Assembly (NCBI GenBank): GCA_900548515.1
Contig: URKU01000046.1
Span: forward strand, 1-14,623
Source: an uncultured Collinsella sp.
Lineage (GTDB): Bacteria; Actinomycetota; Coriobacteriia; Coriobacteriales; Coriobacteriaceae
Direction: 5' to 3'
DNA: 14,623 bases
The position numbers were made by a program, and so were the translations under genes. Below the pieces are notes generated by a model. That model saw only the letters and a program-made list of their open reading frames with translations, was not told the origin of the DNA and made no database searches. Each line of letters opens with the position of its first letter. The first letter of the stretch is position 1. Shown here piece after piece: positions 7,281-14,602 of this stretch.

Positions 7281-7524
7281 GAATTCCGCGGTACCACCTT
7301 GTTTGACCCGGCGGATGTCTGGCCCGCCGCGCCCACTCTGTGCCTCTTGTCGCGAGGCTCACGGCTTCCCTACTGGGACTTTGCTGCCACTGGCCGCGTG
7401 CCCGTTGAGGTCGCTGCTCGGGAGTGAACGCTTGGCCCTTGCCACCGCAGGAAGGCTTGCAGCCCATGACCTTCCCTCTCTTGCCGGCGACGCGGCGGGC
7501 AAAACCCTCTCCGTCAACGCATTG
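7240..7524 (-). promoter_or_regulatory. T-box riboswitch leader of pheST (tRNA-Phe sensing)
   Basis: The conserved T-box core (GGTGGTACCGCG) reads on the minus strand at 7281-7300. Upstream, a Stem I can be drawn by hand: UUUUGCC pairs with GGCAAGG, and a lower GGAG pairs with CUCC. The internal loop between them carries GCGUUCA on its 3' side. The UUC at 7428-7426, followed by A, sits where specifier codons sit and decodes Phe, matching the downstream genes. A GGCGG/CCGCC hairpin directly before the T-box fits Stem III. An intrinsic terminator follows the T-box. Uncharged tRNA-Phe is expected to pair with UUC and the T-box bulge and favour the antiterminator. The 5' end is estimated from the -10. 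Confidence 0.93.
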
Positions 7525-7530
7525 GGCTAT

Positions 7531-7539
7531 AGGATAACA
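7531..7539 (-). promoter_or_regulatory. Candidate -10 of the pheST promoter
   Basis: TGTTATCCT on the minus strand fits an extended -10 (TGnTATAAT with two mismatches) just before the T-box Stem I. A convincing -35 was not found at standard spacing, so the exact start of the leader (near 7524) is estimated. Confidence 0.4.
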
Positions 7540-7657
7540 CATTTCGCGAGCGCATCGCCGCGTTCCGTTTTGTTCGCGCTGGGTACAAGGCAGGTAGCTG
7601 TGCAAACTGGCCGCGCACCCGCCTGCGGCGCTCGGCCTGCGAGATTAAGGATACGGT
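7540..7657. other. Intergenic region between divergent pheST and the M32 carboxypeptidase gene
   Basis: With the T-box leader this completes a gene-free stretch of about 500 bp. The part next to the carboxypeptidase gene is GC-rich. It holds the ribosome-binding site AAGGA, six bases before the ATG at 7658. I see no -35/-10 pair with good spacing for the plus-strand gene; TTGTTC at about 7570 has no matching -10. Confidence 0.5.
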
Positions 7658-9241
7658 ATGGGAAAGAAACTCGATAAGAAGGCCAAGGCCGCCGTGGCAA
7701 AGGCCGCCAAGGGCGTCAAGGCCGCTAAAGTCGACAAGGCCGTCAAAAAGTTCCGCAAACTCGAGGGCAAGCTGTGGACTCGCGAGTACCTGCTCAAGAT
7801 TGCCGAGTTCGATGGAGCGACGATTGCTCCTGCCAACGGCGCTGCCGCCCGTGCCGACGCCATGGGCACGCTTGCCGGCGAACATCACAAGCTACTGACC
7901 AGCGAGAAGTCCGTTGAGCTCGTACGCTCGTTAGCGCGCGAGACGGTTGCAGGCGGCAAAATCGACGACCCGCAGCTGCTCGACGAGATCCGCGTGCTCG
8001 GCCGCGACCAGCGCGAGGCAAGCGTTATTCCTACCGAGGAGGCCGAAGCCTGGACCAGGCTCACCTGCGAGGCCGACGCCGTGTGGCACAAGGCCAAGAC
8101 GGCCAACGACTGGGCGAGCTTTGAGCCCTATGTGGATAGAATCGTCGCCCAACTTAAGCATCAGGCCGAACTCATGGACCCCAAGCGCGACCCATACGAC
8201 GTTTGGCTCGACCAGTACGAGCGCGGCCTTTCCGCCAAGAGCTTCGACGCGTTTTGCGAGGAGGTCAAGGCCACGGTCGTGCCGCTCGTGCACGCCATCG
8301 GCGAGCGCGGCCAGCAGCCCGATGCCGACTTTTTGCACGCCCGCGTGCCCGAGGCCGCCCAGCGCGCCATGAGCTTCGACCTTATGAAGCTCGTCGGCCT
8401 GAACCTGAACGACACCACGCTTGCCTTTACCGAGCACCCGTTTAGCGAGGGCTTTGCCGTGGGTGACGCGCGCATCGCGACACACATCTACGAGGACGAT
8501 TGCATCTCCAACGTCTACAGCATCATCCACGAGGCGGGACACGCCATGTACGAGCTGGGCGTCAATCCCGCCTATGCGCGTACCTGTCTTGAGGGCGGCA
8601 CCTCCATGGGCATCCACGAGAGCCAGAGCCGCTTTTTCGAGAACACCGTGGGTCGCAGCCGCGCCTTTATGGGACCGCTGCTCGAGGTGCTGCGCCGCCA
8701 CGCACCCGAGGTCTACGGCGACGTCGACGAGGACACGCTCTACCACGCCGTGAACATCGCGCAGCCTTCGCTGATCCGCACCGAGGCCGACGAGCTCACC
8801 TATCCGCTGCACGTTATGGTGCGCTACGAGATCGAGCGCATGCTGTTTGCCGGCGAGGCCACAGCCAAGGATATCCCCGCGCTTTGGAATCGCTTCATGG
8901 ATGAGTACCTGGGCATTCCCGTTCCCGACGACACGCACGGCTGCCTACAGGATACGCACTGGAGCGGCGGCTCGTTTGGCTACTTCCCCACGTATGCGCT
9001 GGGTAGCGCTTACGACGCCATGTTTGTGCCGGCCATGTGCCGCGACGGTGTCGATCTCAACGGCGCCTGTGCGAGCGGCGACCTGACACCCGTCCGCGCC
9101 TGGCTGGGCGAGCACATTTGGCAGTGGGGCCGCGCCAAGGACGCGCCGGAGCTCATAAAGGGCGCGTGCGGCATGTCGTTCGATGCCCGCTACTACTGCA
9201 GCTACCTGCAGGACAAGTTCACCACGCTCTACGAGCTGTAA
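7658..9241 (+). CDS. M32 family metallocarboxypeptidase (carboxypeptidase Taq type) with basic N-terminal tail
   Basis: This is a cytoplasmic zinc-dependent carboxypeptidase that removes C-terminal residues from peptides. The M32 signatures appear in order in 527 residues: HPFSEG (260-265), DARIATHI (270-277), zinc motif HEAGH (291-295) with catalytic E292, HESQSRFFE (320-328) supplying the third ligand E321, IRTEADELTYPLH (373-385) and GCLQDTHWSGGSFGYFPTYALG (428-449). Family members are usually about 500 residues. The extra length is an N-terminal tail of about 38 residues that is almost all Lys, Ala, Val and Gly (MGKKLDKKAKAAVAKAAKG and onward). The start is supported by AAGGA six bases upstream, and the tail is in frame with no alternative ATG before the Met at 69. 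It is transcribed alone, away from pheST and towards glmM, ending at a shared hairpin. The role is probably peptide turnover; physiological substrate unknown. Confidence 0.95.
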   Translation: MGKKLDKKAKAAVAKAAKGVKAAKVDKAVKKFRKLEGKLWTREYLLKIAEFDGATIAPANGAAARADAMGTLAGEHHKLLTSEKSVELVRSLARETVAGGKIDDPQLLDEIRVLGRDQREASVIPTEEAEAWTRLTCEADAVWHKAKTANDWASFEPYVDRIVAQLKHQAELMDPKRDPYDVWLDQYERGLSAKSFDAFCEEVKATVVPLVHAIGERGQQPDADFLHARVPEAAQRAMSFDLMKLVGLNLNDTTLAFTEHPFSEGFAVGDARIATHIYEDDCISNVYSIIHEAGHAMYELGVNPAYARTCLEGGTSMGIHESQSRFFENTVGRSRAFMGPLLEVLRRHAPEVYGDVDEDTLYHAVNIAQPSLIRTEADELTYPLHVMVRYEIERMLFAGEATAKDIPALWNRFMDEYLGIPVPDDTHGCLQDTHWSGGSFGYFPTYALGSAYDAMFVPAMCRDGVDLNGACASGDLTPVRAWLGEHIWQWGRAKDAPELIKGACGMSFDARYYCSYLQDKFTTLYEL

Positions 9242-9263
9242 GGCATAACCGACACGCCAACGC

Positions 9264-9302
9264 AAAGGGGACGCCGCGGAACCAATCCGCGGCGCCCCCT
9301 TT
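9264..9302. terminator. Shared hairpin between convergent M32 peptidase and glmM genes
   Basis: AAAGGGGACGCCGCGGA pairs with TCCGCGGCGCCCCCTTT over 17 positions with a single A-C mismatch, around a 5-nt loop. It starts 23 bp after the peptidase stop and ends 37 bp before the end of glmM. Each strand ends the hairpin with a short TTT/CCCTTT tail, so it can serve both genes, though the U-tract is short. Confidence 0.75.
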
Positions 9303-9338
9303 CCACCTAGTCGTTTAAGAACGTCCCCAATGACTACC

Positions 9339-10670
9339 TTACAGAGCCTCGAGCGCGTTGGCGATGCGCTTCATGGCGGCATCGGCGGATGCTTGGTCGG
9401 GCGCCTCGGCCAGCACGCGGATAACCGACTCGGTTCCGCTCTTGCGCACGAGCACGCGGCCCTCGCCTGCCAGCGCAGCCTCGGCCTCGGCGATGGCGTT
9501 CTGCACGCCCATGTTCTCGAGCGCGGCGTCCTTGTCCGCCACGTGCACGGCCACCTGCGCCTGTGGCAGCAGCTTGCACGGAGCCGTGAGTTGCGAGAGT
9601 GTCTCGCGCTCGGCACGAATCACTTCCATCACGCGCAGCGAGGTCATAATGCCGTCGCCCGTGCGCTCGATATCGCCAAAGATCGTATGGCCCGTCTGCT
9701 CGCCGCCCAGGCTGTAGCCGCCCTCGCGCATCTTGGCATACACGTGACGGTCGCCCACGCCGCTGGTCACGGCGCTCAGTCCGGCAAGCTCCAGCGACTT
9801 GACCAGACCAAAGTTGCTGGCGATCGTCGGTACCACGGTACCGCCCGAGAGACGCCCGTGCTTGTTCAGGTACACGCCGCACACGTACAGGATCTGGTCG
9901 CCGTCGACCACGCGGCCGCGCTCGTCCACGGCCAGGCAGCGGTCGGCATCGCCGTCGTAGGCAAAGCCCACATCCAGACCCTGTTCCACCACGTGGCGCT
10001 GCAGGCGCTCCATATGCGTGGAGCCGCAGTCGACATTGATGTTAAAGCCGTCGGGCGCGGCGTTGATCACGCGCACGTCGGCGCCCAGCGCGTCGAACAC
10101 CGGCTTGGCCACCGAGGAAGCCGAGCCGTTGGCGCAGTCGATACCGATCTTGACGCCCTGCAGCGAAAAGTTCGCGCTGGCGATGAGCGAAGCAATGTAG
10201 CGGTTGCGGCCCTGCATGTAGTCCACCGTGGCGCCGATGTGGTTGCCCGTGGCCAGCGGCACCTCGCTCTTGCCATCGATGTAGTCCTCGATGAGCTCCA
10301 GTACGTCCTCGTCCATCTTAAAACCGTCGCTATTGACGAGCTTAATGCCGTTATCGCAAAACGGGTTGTGGCTCGCGCTGATCATGATGCCGCAATCGAA
10401 GCAGCCTTCCACGGTCTGATGCGCCACGCCCGGCGTCGGGATCACGTGCAGCATATAGGCGTCCGCACCGCTCGCGACCAGACCGCTCACCAGCGCCGCC
10501 TCGAACATATAACTCGAGCGACGTGTGTCCTTGCCCACGATGACGCGCGCCTTAGCACTGCGGTTGGCGCCGTAATACCAGCCCACAAAACGGCCAATCT
10601 TATAAGCGTGCTCTACCGTCAGCCCAACGTTGGCCTCACCGCGAAAGCCGTCGGTGCCAAAGTACTTCAT
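9339..10670 (-). CDS. glmM: Phosphoglucosamine mutase
   Basis: This enzyme interconverts glucosamine-6-phosphate and glucosamine-1-phosphate, feeding UDP-GlcNAc for peptidoglycan and other envelope glycans. The 443-residue length is typical. The four alpha-D-phosphohexomutase sites are visible: phosphoserine loop ISASHNP (97-103, Ser100), metal loop DGDADR (239-244), sugar-binding GGEQTGH (322-328) and phosphate-binding RKSGTES (409-415). The N-terminus MKYFGTDGFRG is the GlmM form and separates it from phosphomannomutase/phosphoglucomutase. Two sites differ slightly from the common GlmM wording: Thr327 where Ser is usual, and Ser415 where Pro is usual in SGTEP. AAGGAG lies five bases before the ATG at 10670. 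A strong hairpin lies 20 bp upstream of the start, between this gene and the DUF4012 gene. glmS is not adjacent. Confidence 0.95.
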   Translation of the reverse strand: MKYFGTDGFRGEANVGLTVEHAYKIGRFVGWYYGANRSAKARVIVGKDTRRSSYMFEAALVSGLVASGADAYMLHVIPTPGVAHQTVEGCFDCGIMISASHNPFCDNGIKLVNSDGFKMDEDVLELIEDYIDGKSEVPLATGNHIGATVDYMQGRNRYIASLIASANFSLQGVKIGIDCANGSASSVAKPVFDALGADVRVINAAPDGFNINVDCGSTHMERLQRHVVEQGLDVGFAYDGDADRCLAVDERGRVVDGDQILYVCGVYLNKHGRLSGGTVVPTIASNFGLVKSLELAGLSAVTSGVGDRHVYAKMREGGYSLGGEQTGHTIFGDIERTGDGIMTSLRVMEVIRAERETLSQLTAPCKLLPQAQVAVHVADKDAALENMGVQNAIAEAEAALAGEGRVLVRKSGTESVIRVLAEAPDQASADAAMKRIANALEAL

Positions 10671-10684
10671 GCGCTCTCCTTACA

Positions 10685-10716
10685 AAATAGGGGCGGACAG
10701 ATTGCCTGTCCGCCCC
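10685..10716 (-). terminator. Perfect 11-bp hairpin between the DUF4012 gene and glmM
   Basis: GGGGCGGACAG (10690-10700) pairs perfectly with CTGTCCGCCCC (10706-10716) over a 5-nt loop. On the minus strand it is followed by TATTTTGT. It lies 38 bp after the DUF4012 gene stop and 20 bp before the glmM start, so it has the form of an intrinsic terminator for the DUF4012 gene. It could instead be an attenuator in a longer glmM transcript. Confidence 0.7.
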
Positions 10717-10753
10717 AAAATGGTACTCGATTATCTGCGCTACCAGAAAAACC

Positions 10754-13066
10754 CTACGCCGACGCGCTGTCGCGAGCCACCTGGCATGTAGGGGTCTGAC
10801 GCAGCGTAAGCGGCTTGTCCCCCGCCTCGGCCGACGTGGTCAGCGTATACGTGATCGTCGTCGTCTCGCCAGCATGCAGGTCAACGGTGCCCGAATAGAA
10901 GGGGATTCCATGCCACGTAGCGGCACCAAGACCAAACTGGGTACCCTCAACCGTAAGGTCATTGATGTTGCCGCCCGTCGGGGCAAACAACGAGACATTC
11001 AGACGCTCGTCGTCACGCGCGGCATCGGGTGCGCTCGCCGCAACGTAGTCGGGCAGCTTGCCAGCCTCCTCCTGCGTCATGATGTTCGTCAGGGTAACGG
11101 TGATGCGATAGGAGCACGTGCCGTCACCGTTCTTCACGCCCTGACCAATCTGCGTATCGGCGTTCAGGTACCAGTCGAGCTTGGAGAAGCTCAGGTTGTT
11201 AAAGTAAACGCCGGCAACAGGATCGGCGCTCGGGTCATCCGGATCGGGCAGCGAAGCGTCAATGCCCGTCTCTTTGATGGCATTCTGCTCATCATCGTTT
11301 CTCATCCACGCGATCAGGCGGCCCTCTTCGGCACCGCGCTCAACGGCGCTGACAAGCTTCGTAACATCGACATCGCCGATACCGCCAAGGATCTTGTCGA
11401 AGGCAGCGCTGGCGACGGATGCAAAGATGCCGTCCGACTCCTCGACCGGATAGTTCCAGTACACATCGTGCATGAGGACCTTTGCGGCGTTGGTGCCGTC
11501 GACAACCGTTCCGTCGGGCAGCGAGACATTACCGACCAGGCCCAGCAGATACTGCAGGAACACCGGGTCGATACCGATGACGCCATCAACGTCCTGTCCA
11601 TACTGGGACTTCCACAGCGCGGCGACACGCTGCGAGTTGCGGGGCCAATCAGGCGAATAGGTATTGCCCGAGTTGTACAGGTTACTGTGGTTGCCGAACA
11701 GCGCCTCATCCTCTTCGTCGACGCTCTCGACCGCCTCATCCTCGCTGAGTCCAATGCGGGGAACAAACTCGCCAATCGACATCTGGCCGTCGGTGACCGA
11801 AATCAGACCCTGCGAACCGCCAAAGCCGCCGCAGGCACGAATCTCGACGTTGTTCATGGCGTACATAAGGTAGTTGCGCGTCTGGCCGTTGGCGCCGAGC
11901 ATCTGGGGAAGGACGGGGGCGACCTTCTCCGCCGCGTCAACCGCGCCGTTGAGGGTGGCAAAGCCGTCCTTGGCCTTATCGACCAGCTCGGTCACCTGGG
12001 AAATATGAGTATCGCCAATGCCCTGGACCTTCTCGTTGGCGCTCTTGAACACCTTCGAGCTGCTGGAAAGCGAATCGGCGACCGCCTGCAGCGCGGACAC
12101 GTTAATCATGCCGTCCTGGAACAGCTTGCCGGGCGTAGCCTGCGAAAGGTTATCGGCCATGGGAACCAGCGCATTGCTCGAGACATCGGACAGGGCGTCA
12201 ATCATGGTGCGGGCCGCATTGATATCGCTGCCATACACCGGGATAAACGAAGCCGCCGCCCACAGCGGGCTCGAGGTCTCCGCCTTCATGCTGTTGCAGA
12301 GCTCATCGATCTTCTTCGCGTCGTCAGGCAGCGTCGAAAAATCGCCCGACGTGACCTTGTCCTTAAGGCCACCGACAATCTCGACAGCCTCCTTCGCTTC
12401 GCTCTTTACGGTCTTTGCCGAGTTAAGCAGCATAAAGCCGCTTGCGCCAAGCGCAACGAGAAGCACCGCGACCACAGCGGCAATAATGGCGCCGGTGTGA
12501 CGCTTTTTGCGCTCGCCCTTGCGATGGCGATGACGGACCAGACCGTCAGAGGTCGAACTCGACGAAGCGTCGCTACCGTAGTTCAAGCCAAAATCGTAAT
12601 AATCTTCCTTGGAACCCGAGCCCGCAAACTCGGCACCGCTATCATCCAGGCGGGCGAACGTACCAGTCTCGGAGGCGCCGGTGTAAATCGTGCCGAGGTT
12701 ACCCGTAAGCCCCGCGCCACCGGCAGAGGGAGTATTGTTGTCGGCCTTGCCGGCATTAACGTTGCCGGCGCCATTCGCGGCGTTGGCAGCACCCGCGTTG
12801 TTCGCGGGTACCGAAGGAGCGCCGCTCGGCTGCGACGTGGAGGTTGCACCGTCCGCAAAGACATTCCCTCTTGCACGGCCGGTCTTTTTTGCCTTTTGAG
12901 ACTGCTCGTACAGAGCGGTAAACATCGCCGTCTCGCCCGGGGACACGCGCTTACCGGAACCGCCCTGTCCAGCGCCGCCCGGCGTGCCGGCCTTACCAGC
13001 CCCGTTCGGACGCGGCGGAACTGCAGGGCGGCCGCTATCGCTGCCCTTAAAGTGATTACCAGCCAT
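10754..13066 (-). CDS. DUF4012 domain single-pass membrane protein
   Basis: The 770 residues begin with about 180 residues rich in Gly, Ala, Asn, Ser and Pro (likely disordered, cytoplasmic). A very basic patch follows (RHRHRKGERKKRH, 178-190), then one transmembrane helix at about 192-214; positive charge on the inside puts the C-terminal 550 residues outside. After a helical, Ser/Lys-rich stalk (about 215-385) comes the DUF4012 core: NYLMYAMNNVEIRACGGFGG (398-417), SPDWPRNSQRVAALW (471-485) and DVDGVIGIDP (492-501). The domain's biochemical function is not known to me; it is common in actinobacteria and often near envelope polysaccharide genes. The frame extends 15 codons further upstream, but GAGGA seven bases before the ATG at 13066 selects that start. 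glmM follows after a terminator-like hairpin. I infer an envelope role and would not name a reaction. Confidence 0.85.
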   Translation of the reverse strand: MAGNHFKGSDSGRPAVPPRPNGAGKAGTPGGAGQGGSGKRVSPGETAMFTALYEQSQKAKKTGRARGNVFADGATSTSQPSGAPSVPANNAGAANAANGAGNVNAGKADNNTPSAGGAGLTGNLGTIYTGASETGTFARLDDSGAEFAGSGSKEDYYDFGLNYGSDASSSSTSDGLVRHRHRKGERKKRHTGAIIAAVVAVLLVALGASGFMLLNSAKTVKSEAKEAVEIVGGLKDKVTSGDFSTLPDDAKKIDELCNSMKAETSSPLWAAASFIPVYGSDINAARTMIDALSDVSSNALVPMADNLSQATPGKLFQDGMINVSALQAVADSLSSSSKVFKSANEKVQGIGDTHISQVTELVDKAKDGFATLNGAVDAAEKVAPVLPQMLGANGQTRNYLMYAMNNVEIRACGGFGGSQGLISVTDGQMSIGEFVPRIGLSEDEAVESVDEEDEALFGNHSNLYNSGNTYSPDWPRNSQRVAALWKSQYGQDVDGVIGIDPVFLQYLLGLVGNVSLPDGTVVDGTNAAKVLMHDVYWNYPVEESDGIFASVASAAFDKILGGIGDVDVTKLVSAVERGAEEGRLIAWMRNDDEQNAIKETGIDASLPDPDDPSADPVAGVYFNNLSFSKLDWYLNADTQIGQGVKNGDGTCSYRITVTLTNIMTQEEAGKLPDYVAASAPDAARDDERLNVSLFAPTGGNINDLTVEGTQFGLGAATWHGIPFYSGTVDLHAGETTTITYTLTTSAEAGDKPLTLRQTPTCQVARDSASA

Positions 13067-13215
13067 AAAGAAATCCTCGCAATTGAGTCGCAATGAAAAA
13101 GTCCATAACATTACTAGTTTATGGCATTTTGAGCATCGACAGCTAAACTCCAGACACGGACATCAATTGGCGGAAATGCGGCACAACACCTTTTCTGTCT
13201 TGGCGGCGGCGCCAG
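13067..13215. other. Intergenic region upstream of the DUF4012 gene
   Basis: It holds AT-rich sequence next to the DUF4012 start. An inverted repeat CCATAA (13103-13108) / TTATGG (13119-13124) is followed on the minus strand by ACTTTTTC, so it might end the EamA-family transcript weakly or bind a regulator. TAAACT near 13115-13120 could be a -10 but has no clear -35. Confidence 0.3.
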
Positions 13216-14238
13216 CTACACCGTGAGGAACATCATCACGATGATCATGACAAAGCCGATAAGGTCGGTCGGCAAAAACACCGTCCCCAGCATAACGGCG
13301 CTGGTGATGGTCGCCGAAACCGGCTCCACAGTTCCGATGAGGCTCGCGCGCACCGAGCCGATGTCCTTAACGCCCTGCATATAAAGCATGTAAGCAAAAA
13401 ACGAGCCGATAACCACGAACACCGCGAGCGCCTCGATGCCGGCAGCGTCGAGCGCCGGCATATGCGCCCAGGGCTGCACGAAGACGCACGAGACCACGCC
13501 CGCCGTGAGCATTGCCGAGCCCGTGACGATGGGGCTGCCGTATTCGGGCAGGATCTTGGCGGGAATCACCGCCATACACGCGGCGCTGACCGCACACATA
13601 AGACCTGCTGCCAGGCCAAGCGGCGAGATATTCAGGCTGGTGGGGTCGCCGCCGGTGGCGATTAAAAAGGTTCCACCCAGAGCCAGGCCAATGCCGATGA
13701 CTTCGCGAGTACGCGGCATGCGGCGATCGGTCACGCAGGCGTAGCCCATGATGATAACGAGCTGCAGGCACTGGAGCACCGTCGCGGTTCCGGCGTTCGT
13801 CAGGCGCACGGCCGAAAGATAGCAAAACTGGTTGAACAGCAGGCCAAAAGCGGTAAAGAGCAGCAGCTGCTTGCGATCGGCGGGTGTGGTCCAGAGCTTA
13901 ATCAGGCGCTCGCGGTCGCGCGTAACAACCACGGCCATAAAGAGTAGACCGGCGAGAATCTGACGCACGCTCATAAGCCACAGCGTATCGACATGGTAGG
14001 TATCGAACAAAAAACTCGCGCTGGTGCCCGAGAAGCCCCAAAACGAACCGCCCACCAGCGTAGCCAAGACGCCCGTGATCATCTTGCGCGTCGAAGCGCT
14101 GTTCAGGCGGTCGCGCCATGCGCGACGGGTGTTGCGGCTGAGCTCGTCGGTGCCCTCGGGCACATCAATGTTCGATATATCGGTCATCGGCACCGAAGCC
14201 CCTGCGCCTTCGACCTGCTCGACACACTCTTTGCTCAT
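13216..14238 (-). CDS. EamA/DMT superfamily transporter
   Basis: This is a membrane exporter or permease of the drug/metabolite transporter superfamily; its substrate cannot be told from sequence. In 340 residues there is a hydrophilic N-terminus of about 50 residues, then about ten hydrophobic helices in two EamA repeats (about 55-195 and 205-338). Helix one has GGSFWGFSGTSASFLF, and the second repeat ends with IGTVEPVSATITSAVMLGT, the GxxEP-containing segment typical of this family. The protein ends at residue 340 right after the last helix, with almost no C-terminal tail. The start at 14238 follows GGGGGAG by four to five bases. It is alone upstream of the DUF4012 gene on the same strand (149 bp gap) and divergent from tRNA-Val. 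Relatives include amino acid, nucleotide-sugar and drug exporters, so no finer name is given. Confidence 0.9.
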   Translation of the reverse strand: MSKECVEQVEGAGASVPMTDISNIDVPEGTDELSRNTRRAWRDRLNSASTRKMITGVLATLVGGSFWGFSGTSASFLFDTYHVDTLWLMSVRQILAGLLFMAVVVTRDRERLIKLWTTPADRKQLLLFTAFGLLFNQFCYLSAVRLTNAGTATVLQCLQLVIIMGYACVTDRRMPRTREVIGIGLALGGTFLIATGGDPTSLNISPLGLAAGLMCAVSAACMAVIPAKILPEYGSPIVTGSAMLTAGVVSCVFVQPWAHMPALDAAGIEALAVFVVIGSFFAYMLYMQGVKDIGSVRASLIGTVEPVSATITSAVMLGTVFLPTDLIGFVMIIVMMFLTV

Positions 14239-14469
14239 TCCACTCCCCCGAAACAGCCTGGAAACAATTCGGCTTACCTTACCACGGCGAAGTCACCAGC
14301 TGGAGGCTTGTCCGCTTATCGGTAGGACAATTCCGCAGGCGTCTTTCCATAGCTCGATACCGCAATGGCCTTGCATTATGCGACAGCCAAATCGCGGCAG
14401 CAGGCTCTTTTGAAATGGATGCGACAAAGCCCCCGAATTCCACAATGTAAGCGATTTTTAAAAATGTTC
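14239..14469. other. Intergenic region between the EamA transporter gene and the tRNA-Val promoter
   Basis: There is no credible coding frame here. A perfect inverted repeat TTGTCC (14308-14313) / GGACAA (14325-14330), 11-bp spacer, lies about 70 bp upstream of the transporter start and may be an operator or a leader hairpin. CATAAT on the minus strand near 14380 is a possible -10 without a good -35. Confidence 0.35.
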
Positions 14470-14498
14470 TTGCCACCGAGTTCAGGCTCCGTTATATT
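14470..14498 (+). promoter_or_regulatory. Promoter of tRNA-Val
   Basis: TTGCCA (14470-14475, 5 of 6 consensus bases) and TATATT (14493-14498, 5 of 6) are separated by exactly 17 bp. The predicted start near 14505 leaves a leader of about 23 nt before the tRNA. Confidence 0.75.
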
Positions 14499-14527
14499 AT
14501 CCCTTGCGCGCTTGCGCACCCTTGATC

Positions 14528-14602
14528 GGGCGTTTAGCTCAGGGGGAGAGCGCTTCCCTGACACGGAAGAGGTCAGAAGTTCAAATCTTCTAACGCCCAC
14601 CA
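14528..14602 (+). tRNA. tRNA-Val (GAC anticodon)
   Basis: The 75-nt sequence folds as a full cloverleaf: acceptor GGGCGTT pairs with AACGCCC, D-stem GCTC with GAGC, anticodon stem CTTCC with GGAAG, and T-stem AGAAG with CTTCT around TTCAAAT. The anticodon loop CTGACAC gives anticodon GAC, reading GUC (Val). Discriminator A and the CCA end are encoded. No intron or mismatch is seen. Any following tRNA or terminator would be beyond the right edge. Confidence 0.97.

Noticed and set aside
6269..7282. A 337-codon plus-strand open frame opposite pheS
   Set aside because: Antisense to pheS and running into the T-box terminator; composition is that of a mirror frame.
7154..7336. An N-terminal extension of pheS up to 7336
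   Set aside because: These codons cover the T-box sequence and the intrinsic terminator; PheS homology starts at the ATG at 7153.
10874..13096. A 740-codon plus-strand open frame opposite the DUF4012 gene
   Set aside because: Antisense shadow of a supported gene; Arg-rich, no recognisable motifs and no ribosome-binding site I can defend.
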